A stretch of DNA of 64,000 nucleotides from Caldilineaceae bacterium (GCA_022842065.1 JALHQH010000004.1:248001-312000); one strand, 5' to 3'. Counted from the first letter of the stretch, positions 51,172 through 60,310 are shown. Made by a program: numbers and translations. The notes: generated from the letters alone by a model not told the origin.

Positions 51172-51297
51172 CGTGTTGCGTGATTCGTGTTGCGTGATTC
51201 GTGTTGCGTGATTCGTGTTGCGTGATTCGTGTTGCGTGATTCGTAGCTGGTGAGCTCACGCATCACGAATCACGTTTCACGTTTCACGTTTCACGCA
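51172..51297. repeat. Heptamer array with inverted half (copy 3)
   Basis: Exactly five copies of the 14-mer CGTGTTGCGTGATT (51172-51241) are followed by an inverted series (CACGCAT, CACGAAT, then CACGTTT three times, ending 51297). The inverted half shares the TCACGTTTCACG core with the 9.74-kb array. It lies between the divergent membrane protein and phosphatidylcholine synthase genes. Confidence 0.85.
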
Positions 51298-51439
51298 GCA
51301 TGCTAGCACTGATCAGCCTCAGTATAGCACTGATAACAGGTGCTGAGCAAAGCTGATGACACTATCCTGTTTTACCACGTCGTCAAAGCTGCGACACCAG
51401 TGTGACGTAGCCTAATCGTTACAGCTACCCTTACGATAT
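51298..51439. other. Remaining upstream region of the pcs gene
   Basis: This stretch lies between the heptamer array and the promoter of pcs. I see no gene or clear regulatory site in it. Confidence 0.4.
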
Positions 51440-51467
51440 CTGACAAGTGCGGGATACATGCTATAAT
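51440..51467 (+). promoter_or_regulatory. Promoter of phosphatidylcholine synthase gene
   Basis: CTGACA (51440-51445), a 16-base spacer and TATAAT (51462-51467) with an extended TGC before it. The start would be near 51474, leaving a leader of about 110 bases to the ATG at 51582. Confidence 0.6.
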
Positions 51468-51581
51468 AGGCCAAATTCAATGGCATGTAGCGTGTAAACC
51501 GTACACTTTTTGATGCTGGTGTGCGCTTAGGGTGTGGCAGACAAAAGGTGGCGGTACTGGTTCATGGAGCGTAGGGAAGAG

Positions 51582-52319
51582 ATGTATACTGATTCATTTC
51601 AAGCAGAATGGACATCGTCCAAGCGACGGCAGGCGATGGCGTGGAGTGCGCACCTTTTTACAGCAACCGGGGCGATCTGGGGTCTGTTGTCGATCCTGGC
51701 CATCTCCAGTGAGCAATGGACCATTGCTTTTGCCTGGATGGGGCTGGCAGTCTTTGTCGATTCCTTTGATGGCATTTGGGCACGGCGTGTCCATGTGAAG
51801 AGTATGTTGCCCCATTTTGATGGTGCGCTGCTTGACAACATGATCGACTTTCTCAATTATGTCTTTGTACCCGCCTATTTTCTCTATGCCTCCAATCTCT
51901 TACCCCAACGCTATGCCCTAGTTGGGGCCGTCTTAATTCTGCTCGCCTCTTCCTACCAGTTCTGCCAAGATGATGCCAAGACCGAGGATCACTACTTTAA
52001 AGGGTTTCCTTCCTACTGGAACATTATGGTCTACTATCTGTTCATCATGGGCGGCACCCCTTGGGTTAACTTTATTGTGCTGTTGATCTTGAGCGCGCTG
52101 GTCTTCGTGCCAATTAAATATGTCTACCCAACGCGTACAGCGATGCATAAGCAACTGACGATGACCCTGGCTATGATCTGGGGGATAATCAATGTTTTTA
52201 TTGTAATCCGCTACCCGCTGCGCGAGCCACTTTTGCTCTGGGCGTCCTTGCTCTTTGTTGTTTACTACTGTGGCCTCAGCTTTTACACTATGTGGTTAGA
52301 TGGCCGGAAGCCTGTTTAG
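51582..52319 (+). CDS. pcs: Phosphatidylcholine synthase (CDP-alcohol phosphatidyltransferase)
   Basis: This 245-residue membrane protein has the CDP-alcohol signature in the Pcs arrangement: DSFDGIWARRVHVKSM, then HFDGALLDNMIDFLNYVF, giving DG..AR..DG...D...D. A later YFKGFPSYWNIMVYYLF segment is typical of bacterial Pcs, which joins choline to CDP-diacylglycerol. Several hydrophobic helices follow. The start is placed at 51582 behind GGGAAGAG; in-frame Met 51564 and GTG 51534 are possible. Without choline import genes nearby, choline supply is unknown. Confidence 0.85.
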   Translation: MYTDSFQAEWTSSKRRQAMAWSAHLFTATGAIWGLLSILAISSEQWTIAFAWMGLAVFVDSFDGIWARRVHVKSMLPHFDGALLDNMIDFLNYVFVPAYFLYASNLLPQRYALVGAVLILLASSYQFCQDDAKTEDHYFKGFPSYWNIMVYYLFIMGGTPWVNFIVLLILSALVFVPIKYVYPTRTAMHKQLTMTLAMIWGIINVFIVIRYPLREPLLLWASLLFVVYYCGLSFYTMWLDGRKPV

Positions 52320-52377
52320 ATCAGGGACGACTGAACACTGACAACTGACGACTATTTTGCCAAGCGCCATTAGCTCA

Positions 52378-53412
52378 TCAATAAGTGCGGCCTTTGGCGG
52401 TTGTCGCGGACGCGGTGCCAGTCGCCTTATACCAATTAACGCCCGCTCGCTCCTCTACCTGTAATTCACCCAGATCAAGTAGATATTCCAAGTGTGCCAC
52501 TGTTTCGGCCACAGCAAAACGCACTTCGTGTTCACTAAATTTGGCAAAATTAAAGATCTGGCGCGCTACGGTTAGGGCAGTTGAGCCTGGGCTGGTTGCC
52601 GCACGCATCGCAGCCAAACGGGTCTGATGATGGGTCTGTAGCTGTTCAATCCGTTCCGCCCAGGCCGTCAGCGGCGCGCCGTGCCCTGGTAGGGCCAGCT
52701 GGACCGGCAATGGCTGCAATGTCGCCAGCGAGTGCAGATAGCGCTGCAGGGGTTGCGCTTCGGCCGCGGGCCAGCGCCCAATGTTCGGCGTAATCCGGCC
52801 CAGGATCTGATCGCCACAGAGCATGAGCTGTTCGGCGGCGGCATAGAAGATCAACTGGCCATCGCTGTGTCCAGGCGCATCGATGGTACGCCACTGCCGC
52901 CCAGCCATCTGCAAGGGCATATCCGGGGTCATTAATTCGAGCTGGGGCGGGTGGGGCATGGTTTGGTGGCGTAAGGCCTGGATCTGGCGATCGATCTGTC
53001 GCAAGAGATCATCATCGATCCCGGCCCGGCGCCAAAAGGCGCGGGTCTTGGCGGCTTCCCAGCCATTTTCGACCCAGACCCGTTGCGCAGCCGCCGCATC
53101 AAGCGCTGAGAGCAGCACGGGGGCCTGGGTCAACCCATGAAAGTAGCCGGCCAGGCCAAAATGATCAGGATGCATATGGGTGAGGACAATGCGTTGGATC
53201 TGATCCGGTCTGATGGCCAGGGCAGTGAACGCCTGTTCCCAGGCGGCTAACGCGGGCGGCCAGTGCAAGCCCGTGTCGAGCATGGTCCAGCCATCGTCAT
53301 CGCGCAGTAGATAACAGTTAACATGATTGAGGGCAAAGGGCAGTGGCAGGCGAACTTGAAAGATCTGCTCGGCGACTGCGACGGGCGGCGATAGGGGTAA
53401 CAATTGCGTCAT
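52378..53412 (-). CDS. MBL-fold metallo-hydrolase
   Basis: This 344-residue protein has the metal-binding core THMHPDHFG, a later APGHSDGQL (H), LMLCGDQIL (D), and LALPGHGAP (H), as in glyoxalase II/Hyd-like hydrolases with an added C-terminal winged-helix domain (about 270-335). Some close relatives act on lactones or thioesters; the substrate is not known here. TAATG links its ATG to the stop of the LLM oxidoreductase gene, so they are coupled. Confidence 0.88.
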   Translation of the reverse strand: MTQLLPLSPPVAVAEQIFQVRLPLPFALNHVNCYLLRDDDGWTMLDTGLHWPPALAAWEQAFTALAIRPDQIQRIVLTHMHPDHFGLAGYFHGLTQAPVLLSALDAAAAQRVWVENGWEAAKTRAFWRRAGIDDDLLRQIDRQIQALRHQTMPHPPQLELMTPDMPLQMAGRQWRTIDAPGHSDGQLIFYAAAEQLMLCGDQILGRITPNIGRWPAAEAQPLQRYLHSLATLQPLPVQLALPGHGAPLTAWAERIEQLQTHHQTRLAAMRAATSPGSTALTVARQIFNFAKFSEHEVRFAVAETVAHLEYLLDLGELQVEERAGVNWYKATGTASATTAKGRTY

Positions 53413-54443
53413 TACAATACAAGCTCGGCTAGGGTGCGGACGGTTGTCAGGTCGGTTGTCATCAGGTTAAGGGTCGTGAGCGGGACGGTGCGCCAAAGGG
53501 CGAGCTGTTCGGCGATCCGTTCCTTGGGACCACAGAGGGCCACATCATCGACCAGCGCGTCGGGCACCGCCATGGCAGCCTCCAATTTTTTCCCTTGTAG
53601 ATAGAGCAGTTGGATCTGTTCGGCCGCATCAGCATATCCATAGCGGCTGATCAGATCAGCATAAAAGTTCTTTCCCTTGGCCCCCATGCCCCCAATGTAA
53701 AGGGCCAGGTGCGGCTTAATAGCGTTGCGGCAGGCCGTTAAGTCAGGGCCAAGCGCGACCGGCACGGTGGGCGCAATCGCAAAGTTGGTCATACCTGTAC
53801 CCCCCGCCGCTTTTGCAAAGCCAGCGTCAAGACTGGGTGCGAAAACGGCATGATAATGGGCCGGCGCAAAGAAGATTGGCAACCAACCGTCGGCAATTTC
53901 GGCGGCCAGCGCCACATTCTGCGGGCCGATGGCGGCAAGATAGATGGGCATGGCAGGGCGACCGTGCAGAATACTCTTAAGCGGTTTGCCTAGCCCCGTG
54001 GCATCAGCGCCCTGGTAAGGAATCTGGTAGTGCGTGCCGTTGTAGACCAATGCTTCCTGCCGGGCCAGAATCGTGCGCATAATGTCGATATATTCACGCG
54101 TGCGGCCCAACGGCCGGCCATAGGGTTGACCGTGCCACCCTTCCACCACTTGCGGCCCAGATAAGCCCACCCCAAGCAACATGCGGCCACCAGAGAGCTG
54201 GTCAAGGGTCATCGCTGTCATCGCCGTCATTGCCGGGGTGCGGGCCGGCATCTGCATGATCGCCGTGCCAAGATGGATCTGTTTTGTCAATGCGCCTAGC
54301 CAGGCCAAAGGCGTCACCGCATCCGAGCCATAGGCTTCGGCTGTCCACACCGCGTAATAGCCCAGGCGGTCCGCCTCCTGCACCACCTCAATCGGTAAGG
54401 CGACTTTCGCGCCGGAATAGCCGATCATCAAGCCAAGTTGCAT
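53412..54443 (-). CDS. LLM-class (probably F420-dependent) oxidoreductase
   Basis: This 343-residue TIM-barrel protein of the luciferase-like monooxygenase family has [69 protein letters not shown] and [24 protein letters not shown] (core phrases, each typical of the F420-binding MER/F420-reductase branch). It transfers hydride between F420H2 (or FMNH2) and an unknown substrate. It is first in a two-gene set with the MBL hydrolase and follows an octamer array. Confidence 0.88.
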   Translation of the reverse strand: MQLGLMIGYSGAKVALPIEVVQEADRLGYYAVWTAEAYGSDAVTPLAWLGALTKQIHLGTAIMQMPARTPAMTAMTAMTLDQLSGGRMLLGVGLSGPQVVEGWHGQPYGRPLGRTREYIDIMRTILARQEALVYNGTHYQIPYQGADATGLGKPLKSILHGRPAMPIYLAAIGPQNVALAAEIADGWLPIFFAPAHYHAVFAPSLDAGFAKAAGGTGMTNFAIAPTVPVALGPDLTACRNAIKPHLALYIGGMGAKGKNFYADLISRYGYADAAEQIQLLYLQGKKLEAAMAVPDALVDDVALCGPKERIAEQLALWRTVPLTTLNLMTTDLTTVRTLAELVL

Positions 54444-54456
54444 GGGTTTCCTTAAG

Positions 54457-54597
54457 GGTAGATCGGTAGATCGGTAGATCGGTAGATCGGTAGATCGGTA
54501 GATCGGTAGATCGGTAGATCGGTAGATCGGTAGATCGGTTGTCCTGGCATGTTTACTGATTTACCGATGTACTGATTTACTGATTTACCGATTTACC
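54457..54597. repeat. Octamer tandem-repeat array (copy 3)
   Basis: Exactly ten copies of GGTAGATC (54457-54536) are followed, after a short spacer, by an inverted series of TACTGATT and TACCGATT units. It lies between the LLM oxidoreductase start and the ABC-F stop, both on the minus strand, ending 6 bases from the latter. Confidence 0.9.
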
Positions 54598-54603
54598 CGC
54601 CCA

Positions 54604-56487
54604 CTACGCCGCTAGCTCTGCCAATTCGTACCAGCGCACCAAGATGGTTTCCAGTTGGCCGTCGATGGTTTCGATGGTCGCGCTGATGCGCTGCATCTTT
54701 TGGTAATCATCCCCCAGGGCTTGCAAGGTAGTGACCAGCTCGGCTTTTTCTGTTTCCAGGGCTGCGATCTGGGTCTCCAGCTCGTCCAACTCGCGTTGCT
54801 CTTTCCAACTCAGTTTGCGGGCGCTGGTTGAGGGTGTCTTGCTCTGTGCCGCGGCGGCAACCTTGGGCTTGGCCGCGGCTGGCTGTGCTTCTTCCTGGCG
54901 CAACCGCACAAAAGTACCATAGGGGGTCGGGTAGCGGGGGCCGAGTTTGCCCCCTTCCACGGCGATCAAAAAATCGACGGTGCGGTCGAGAAAGGAGCGG
55001 TCATGGCTCACCACAATCAGACAGCCCTGGAAGTAATCAAGAAACTCTTCCAGGACGCCCAGGGTTTGGATGTCGAGATCGTTGGTCGGCTCATCCAGGA
55101 TCAGCACATTCGGCTGGTGGATGAGGGTACGCAGCAGATAGAGCCGCCGCCGCTCACCGCCGCTCAGGCTGCCGATGCGCCCATATTGCATGTTGCGCGG
55201 AAAGAGAAACCACTCCAACATGTGGGCCGCTTCGACTTTGTCGCCATCTTTGGTGCGGATCAACGGCGCTTCGTTCTCGACAAATTCGATCAGGCGCATG
55301 CTCTCATCCAGATCAGCCGCGTGTTGGTCATAGTAGGCCAGTTGGACCGTATCACCCCAGCGAATCGTGCCCTTGTCCGGTGGTTGTTTATCCGCCAGCA
55401 GATCGAGCAAAGTGCTCTTGCCGGCACCGTTGGGACCAAGCAGCCCAATCCGGTCACCTGGCTCCAGCAACAGGTCCACCCCATCAAGGATCGTTTTACC
55501 GTCATAGGCTTTAGTCAAGCCCTTGGCGGTTAGCACCTGGCTGCCCAAACGCCGACCGGCCATCGTGATCGCCACTCGATCTTCGCCACTGTCATAGCGC
55601 AGTTTGATCAGCTCTTCGGCGCGCTGCTTGCGCGCTTTTTGTTTGGTAGAACGGGCCATTGCCCCGCGGCGCAACCATTCCAACTCGCGGCGGATCAGAT
55701 TTTGGCGTTTTTGTTCGGCCACGGCCATTTGCAGATGGCGCTGTTCCCGATCTTCCAAATATTTGGTATAGTTACCGTTGTAAGCCATTAACTGCCGGCG
55801 GTCCAACTCGACGATGCGATTGACCACGCGATCAAGAAAATAGCGATCATGGGTTACCATCAACAGCGCACCCGGCGTTGTGGCCAGATAATCCTCTAGC
55901 CAGGCGACGGTTTCGGCATCAATATGGTTGGTCGGTTCGTCGAGGATCAGCAGATCGGCACGGTCGATGAGGGCCCGCGCCAGTGCCACCCGCTTGCGTT
56001 GACCACCACTGAGGGTCGCCACTTTACTGCTAAAGTTGGTAATGCCTAATTGGGTCAAGATGGTTTTGGCATTGGCTTCGGCCGCCCAACCGTTGCTGTG
56101 ATCCATCTGCGCGCTAAGGGTTAACAGCCGCGCCTGCAAGCTTTCCTGCGCGGGTTCGTGTTGCAGCGCATCGCTGACTTCCTCATAGTCACGCAACAAC
56201 TGCATCTGGGGCGAATCGCTATAAAAGATCGTTTCCAGCACCGTCCGGGCGTCGTCGAGCGGTGGTTCCTGGGCCAGATATTCAATGCGGACGTGACCCC
56301 AGGTATTGATGCTACCACTGTCAGGCGTTTCTTCGCCGGCAATGAGCCGCAGCAGGGTACTTTTACCACTGCCATTTACCCCGATCAGGCCAATACGATC
56401 ACCGAAGTTAATCAGTAAATTGGCGCTTTCCAAGAGCAGGCGTTCACTATATTGTTTGGTCAAGTTCTCGATTGTTAGGAGATTCAT
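54604..56487 (-). CDS. uup: ABC-F family ATPase (Uup-like)
   Basis: In this 627-residue soluble protein with two ATPase domains, site 1 has GVNGSGKSTLLRL, LSGGQRKRVALARAL and LLILDEPTNHID. The linker (about 225-315) is a charged helix pair, and site 2 has GPNGAGKSTLLDL, LSGGERRRLYLL and VLILDEPTNDLD. A C-terminal coiled-coil extension (about 540-627) matches the Uup-type DNA/RNA-binding tail. ABC-F proteins bind the ribosomal E site or DNA; Uup acts in genome stability and ribosome function. Antibiotic-resistance ABC-F proteins lack this tail, so a housekeeping role is more likely. Confidence 0.85.
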   Translation of the reverse strand: MNLLTIENLTKQYSERLLLESANLLINFGDRIGLIGVNGSGKSTLLRLIAGEETPDSGSINTWGHVRIEYLAQEPPLDDARTVLETIFYSDSPQMQLLRDYEEVSDALQHEPAQESLQARLLTLSAQMDHSNGWAAEANAKTILTQLGITNFSSKVATLSGGQRKRVALARALIDRADLLILDEPTNHIDAETVAWLEDYLATTPGALLMVTHDRYFLDRVVNRIVELDRRQLMAYNGNYTKYLEDREQRHLQMAVAEQKRQNLIRRELEWLRRGAMARSTKQKARKQRAEELIKLRYDSGEDRVAITMAGRRLGSQVLTAKGLTKAYDGKTILDGVDLLLEPGDRIGLLGPNGAGKSTLLDLLADKQPPDKGTIRWGDTVQLAYYDQHAADLDESMRLIEFVENEAPLIRTKDGDKVEAAHMLEWFLFPRNMQYGRIGSLSGGERRRLYLLRTLIHQPNVLILDEPTNDLDIQTLGVLEEFLDYFQGCLIVVSHDRSFLDRTVDFLIAVEGGKLGPRYPTPYGTFVRLRQEEAQPAAAKPKVAAAAQSKTPSTSARKLSWKEQRELDELETQIAALETEKAELVTTLQALGDDYQKMQRISATIETIDGQLETILVRWYELAELAA

Positions 56488-56848
56488 GTGGATTATTGTA
56501 CCCGAAGGTGAGAAATTCGTTGGAATCAGGCATTGTTCGGTAGCTTGAAAGCGCCCGCGGCCTGTTGCTCAAAATCCGGCAGCAACGGGGAGTCGCCTTG
56601 TTATTCTCTATACCTTTATTGTACATTCTCTATCTATCTCGATTTGCACGTGCAATGACAAAAACCTGTTATGCTATCGTTCACCGCACGTGATAACCAT
56701 GCCGCGCCCTGTTTTGGCGCACGTTGCCCGCAGCCGGGGCAGAATAGGGCCTTGGACAGCGCAACGATTTTGTTCAGATTGGCACTGTACGAACTAAATC
56801 ATTTGAGCCGAAATCATTTGGGCACGGCCAGAACTTTAAGGACGAAGG
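56488..56848. other. Intergenic region between ABC-F and FG-GAP genes
   Basis: A 361-base gap between divergent genes. I see a perfect 12-bp palindrome, TTGCACGTGCAA (56644-56655), which could be a regulator site for the FG-GAP gene. Otherwise there is no gene or strong hairpin; a short frame here is non-coding in character. Confidence 0.45.
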
Positions 56849-58372
56849 ATGAAGCTACCTCAGCAAAAAATTTTCCAAATTGTGGCCAGCTGCTGCTGCA
56901 TTACGCTATTGAGTCTGGCGCTGGAAGCGCGCTGGCTGGCCCAGCGTATTGCTGCCCATACTATACCTCAACCAGTTAATTCTCCCAATGCGCAAGCCAC
57001 AACCGACGCATGCATCAGACCCGTTGACCAGTGGACACGGCACTTGATTGACGCCGACCGCCCAGGCCGTGCGGCCTTCTTGTATTTTGCCGATCTGGAC
57101 AACGATGGCATTCAGGATGTGGTGACAGGCGGCTATTGGTATCGCAATGTCCAAATTATCAGTGGGCCGTGGGTACGCCACGCCGTAGGTGCGGCCTTTG
57201 CCGATGTGCTGGCTGTCCATGATTTTGATGGCGATGGCGATCTCGATCTGCTCGGCACCGGGGGCGCGCTGAATACACTGCCGTTTGTGTGGGCGCGCAA
57301 TGATGGCAGTGGCAATTTTACTGTCTTTGCCAACATTGACAGCAAATTAAAACCACCGGCCCACGCGCCGATTCAAGGCGTCGCCGTAACTCGTTTCAAA
57401 CCCGATGGCCCGCTTGAGGTTGCGATTTCCTGGGACGATTATTTTGGGGGGATGCAGATGCTCACCGTCCCGGCCGATCCGGCCAACGACAACTGGAGCC
57501 GCCGACAGATCTCCACCTTTACCCAAGGCGAAGCGCTCAGTGCAGTGGACATGGACAATGATGGTGATCCAGATCTCTTTACCGGCACCGCATGGTTGCG
57601 CAACGAATGGCCCGCAGCAGCGTGGACGCCCATCGTGATCTATGAACATACCATGGGCGATCCGGACCGCCACAAGTTGCTTGACATGGATGGCGATGGC
57701 GATTTGGATGCCTTCCTGGGCTATGGCCATGATCCGGAAGCCAAGGTCGCCTGGTACGAACAGGTCAACGGGCCAACTGAACCTTGGATCCAACATTTGG
57801 CGGCAAACCTGACGACGCCTACTGTAGGTACCGCCCAAAGTCTCGATGTGGGGGATCTAGATGGTGATGGCGATCTGGACATGGTGACCGCGCAACACTT
57901 GGGCCAGAATCAAGATCCGACCCTATTCCCGTTTTTACAAGCTTCGGTCTTAGAGAATGTGGATGGCGCGGGGTTGATCTGGCAGCGCCATGAGATTTAT
58001 ACCGGCGAAGAGCATCACGACGGCATGCAACTGCTGGATGTGGAAGGTGACGGGGATTTGGATGTGATTTCGATTGGGTGGACCCATGGCCGGGTGATCC
58101 TCTATGAAAATCAAGGGGTGGCAGTCTGCCCAACGATCACCCCCACCGCGCCAGTGCCGGCAACGGTAACCCCAACCATGACGCCGCTGAGCGCCACATC
58201 AACCGTCAGCCCAAGCAGCTCGCCAACCGTGGTCATCACCACCATCACGCCCAGTGTGACGCCAACCTTAACGCTCACATCACCGGCCACCGCACCGGCC
58301 ACGGCAACCCCGGTTGGCACACCACAACGCACATTAAATGAACAACTTTTTTTGCCGTTGGTTAGCCAGTAG
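56849..58372 (+). CDS. Secreted FG-GAP/VCBS repeat protein with Thr/Pro linker
   Basis: This 507-residue protein has a signal-like N-terminus (IFQIVASCCCITLLSLALEA), then about six calcium-binding FG-GAP-type repeats with DxDxDG loops (DLDNDGIQD, DFDGDGDLD, DMDNDGDPD, DMDGDGDLD, DLDGDGDLD, DVEGDGDLD). A Thr/Pro/Ser-rich linker (about 430-490) and the C-terminal LFLPLVSQ follow. The latter style of tail is frequent in Chloroflexota surface proteins. It should form a calcium-stabilised beta-propeller outside the cell. No ligand is known. Confidence 0.88.
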   Translation: MKLPQQKIFQIVASCCCITLLSLALEARWLAQRIAAHTIPQPVNSPNAQATTDACIRPVDQWTRHLIDADRPGRAAFLYFADLDNDGIQDVVTGGYWYRNVQIISGPWVRHAVGAAFADVLAVHDFDGDGDLDLLGTGGALNTLPFVWARNDGSGNFTVFANIDSKLKPPAHAPIQGVAVTRFKPDGPLEVAISWDDYFGGMQMLTVPADPANDNWSRRQISTFTQGEALSAVDMDNDGDPDLFTGTAWLRNEWPAAAWTPIVIYEHTMGDPDRHKLLDMDGDGDLDAFLGYGHDPEAKVAWYEQVNGPTEPWIQHLAANLTTPTVGTAQSLDVGDLDGDGDLDMVTAQHLGQNQDPTLFPFLQASVLENVDGAGLIWQRHEIYTGEEHHDGMQLLDVEGDGDLDVISIGWTHGRVILYENQGVAVCPTITPTAPVPATVTPTMTPLSATSTVSPSSSPTVVITTITPSVTPTLTLTSPATAPATATPVGTPQRTLNEQLFLPLVSQ

Positions 58373-58394
58373 TTGGGTTACTCATGTTACACAG

Positions 58395-58584
58395 CTAGTA
58401 CAATGTCAGCCAAGTTATGCAAATTTAGCCACGGAGTGGCGGCAGATGGTAGGCCAGCCTTTTAAGGCTGGTAGCCAATGCCATGCTGCCTGGATCCGAG
58501 GGTTAAAACCCTCGGCTACCATCTGCCATCACTCCGTGACTAATCCGAATGATAAACCATCAAAACTTAGCTGACGCTGTACTA
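58395..58584. mobile_element. MITE-like element, copy 2 (about 190 bp)
   Basis: Ends read CTAGTACAATGTCAGCCAAG and, from the other side, TAGTACAGCGTCAGCTAAG, followed by TTNTG and then CACGGAGTGRYGGCAGATGG subterminal arms. The centre has two palindromes, CCAGCCTTTTAAGGCTGG and CGAGGGTTAAAACCCTCG. It encodes no protein. It starts 23 bases after the FG-GAP stop codon and is clearly the same family as 25019-25219. Confidence 0.88.
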
Positions 58585-58640
58585 ATGCGCTCAATCAGGT
58601 TGGTCAAACGATAACTAGCTTCACTTTAGGTTTGCTCGCT

Positions 58641-59351
58641 TTATAGCGCAAATTCAGCGCTTAACGGCGCGTGATCGCTGTGATCACACCAAGGGTCGCT
58701 GGCCCCGACAGTGACAGTTTGCAGGCGCGGCAGCCAGCTTTTGGGGACAAAGCAGTAGTCGAGATGATAACCATTGTGTGGGCTGCGCTGGTGAAAGTAG
58801 GTGGCCTGGCGCTCGTGACCAGGCGCTTCGTCAAAATAGGTGTGGTAGGCACTAACCAAGTTGGCCGCGGCCAGTGCCCCTACCAGCGCCGTGTGGTTGC
58901 TGACCTTGCGCTCGCGATCCCAGATCGCGTTACTGTTAAAATCACCTAGCACCACTGCCTCACGCTCGCGTAGAAAATCCGCGTAATAATGAACCGCATG
59001 GTAGACCTGCCCCACATAACTGCGCGCCTTCTGCTTGTGCCCCATCGCCCAGACCGCCAGGAGGTGCAAATCGAGGTCGCCACTGACGCGGATGGGGATA
59101 CAGTGGTGGATCGTGGGGTCATAGCGCTCATCAAGCGTTAACCGCAGGTTGCCATAGGCAAAGAGACCCACCCCTTTGTCAAGATTCGTCCCTTGCCAGA
59201 GAAAATCGTCCGGCCGCGGGCCGACATGGGTAAAGCGTAGCTTGGATGGGCATTCACATTCTTGGATCGCGACCAGGGTCGGCTGCAAATCGGTGAGGTG
59301 GACAATCTTCTTGCGAAATGCCCCTTGACAGTTCCAGGTGATGAGTTTCAT
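58641..59351 (-). CDS. Endonuclease/exonuclease/phosphatase (EEP) family protein
   Basis: This 236-residue protein has the EEP-family order: KLITWNCQG (N), LVAIQECECP (E), a central helical region with VLGDFNSNAIWD (D-x-N), and HQRSPHNGYHLDYCFVP followed by WCDHSDHAPLSAEF (final SDH). These are the residues of exonuclease III/DNase I-type phosphodiesterases. Whether the target is DNA, RNA or a small phosphoester is not known. The start at 59351 begins the usual family strand; the upstream in-frame TTG is less likely. Confidence 0.85.
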   Translation of the reverse strand: MKLITWNCQGAFRKKIVHLTDLQPTLVAIQECECPSKLRFTHVGPRPDDFLWQGTNLDKGVGLFAYGNLRLTLDERYDPTIHHCIPIRVSGDLDLHLLAVWAMGHKQKARSYVGQVYHAVHYYADFLREREAVVLGDFNSNAIWDRERKVSNHTALVGALAAANLVSAYHTYFDEAPGHERQATYFHQRSPHNGYHLDYCFVPKSWLPRLQTVTVGASDPWCDHSDHAPLSAEFAL

Positions 59352-59480
59352 GGTAGTCTTTTCATTCGCCGTTGACTGATGGACACCACGGCGCGCTGGT
59401 GGGTAGAAATACAATCACCGCGTTTCAGCGCGTGGGCCTCGGCGTTGAAATGCATCATTTCGAAATCCAAAATTGGTGGC

Positions 59481-59537
59481 TTGACATTCTGGCGCTGCCG
59501 TCGTACACTACCTGTAAACCCAAAATGGGTTAACAGG
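59481..59537 (+). promoter_or_regulatory. Promoter and dyad operator of higBA
   Basis: TTGACA (59481-59486), a 17-base spacer and TACACT (59504-59509). CCTGTAAACCCA-AAA-TGGGTTAACAGG (59511-59537; 12-bp arms, one mismatch) follows directly and covers the transcription start. This is the expected position for HigA autorepression. Confidence 0.7.
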
Positions 59538-59553
59538 CACATATGCCAAATTT

Positions 59554-59847
59554 ATGCGAATCATCAAGCCAAAAACGTTAAGCGATTTCTGGGAAAATCA
59601 TCTTGACGCCGAAACGCCACTCAAAGCCTGGCTTGACGTGGCCAAGTTAGCGCAATGGGAAAAGCCAGTTGACATCAAAGCAGACTACGCCAATGCATCG
59701 ATTGTCGCCGACAATCGGGTTATCTTCAATATTAAAGGCAACGATTACCGCCTTGTCGTTAAATTTCATTACAACACAAAAATTGGGTACATCCGTTTCA
59801 TCGGGACCCACGAGGAATATGACAAGTTAGATGTAGGGAAGGTTTAA
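59554..59847 (+). CDS. higB: HigB-type mRNA interferase toxin
   Basis: This 97-residue RelE-fold protein of the HigB (DUF2136) type has MRIIKPKTLSDFWENH, ADYANASIVADNRVIFNIKGNDYRLVVKFHYN (core NRVIFNIKGNDYRLVVKF) and IRFIGTHEEYDKLD. The C-terminal H and the RLVV strand are where catalysis on ribosome-bound mRNA occurs. It precedes its antitoxin by 3 bases, with a strong promoter and operator upstream. Confidence 0.9.
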   Translation: MRIIKPKTLSDFWENHLDAETPLKAWLDVAKLAQWEKPVDIKADYANASIVADNRVIFNIKGNDYRLVVKFHYNTKIGYIRFIGTHEEYDKLDVGKV

Positions 59848-59850
59848 GCA

Positions 59851-60270
59851 ATGAATATTCAACCGATTCGTACCAAGGCTGACTATGAAAGCGCACTGCG
59901 GCAAATCGAGCTACTCATGGATTGTGCAGAACCAGGCACACCGGAAGAGGATACGCTCGATATATTGGCAACACTCGTAGAAGTTTACGAAACCAAACAG
60001 CACCCGATTGGCCCCCCTGATCCGATTGGTGCATTGGAACATTACCTTGACCGCAAAGGCTTAACGCGCAAAGATCTCATGCCTTACATCGGTTCAATTG
60101 GGCGGGTGCACGAAATTATGAATCGGCGGCGACGGCTTACCTTGGAGATGATCCGGCAACTTGCTGCCGTAACGGGGATTCCGCTGACAACCTTGGCGCA
60201 ACCCTATGAACTTGCACCTTATGTGGCCAGAAGCGCTGCCGCGCAAACGGCAAATTATCGTGTGGCCTAA
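59851..60270 (+). CDS. higA: HigA-type antitoxin (XRE HTH)
   Basis: In this 139-residue protein the N-terminal half is a helical toxin-binding region (KADYESALRQIELLMDC), and the C-terminal half is an XRE HTH (LEHYLDRKGLTRKDLMPYIGS, then NRRRRLTLEMIRQLAAVTGI). It should neutralise HigB and bind the dyad upstream. This is a different HigA group from the orphan at 48.4 kb. Confidence 0.9.
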   Translation: MNIQPIRTKADYESALRQIELLMDCAEPGTPEEDTLDILATLVEVYETKQHPIGPPDPIGALEHYLDRKGLTRKDLMPYIGSIGRVHEIMNRRRRLTLEMIRQLAAVTGIPLTTLAQPYELAPYVARSAAAQTANYRVA

Positions 60271-60310
60271 GTCGATTTTTCTTCGTATAATCGCAGCGCA
60301 GCACTGGTAG

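Noticed and set aside
54604..56487. An antibiotic-resistance ABC-F protein
   Set aside because: The Uup-type C-terminal coiled coil argues for the housekeeping Uup group.
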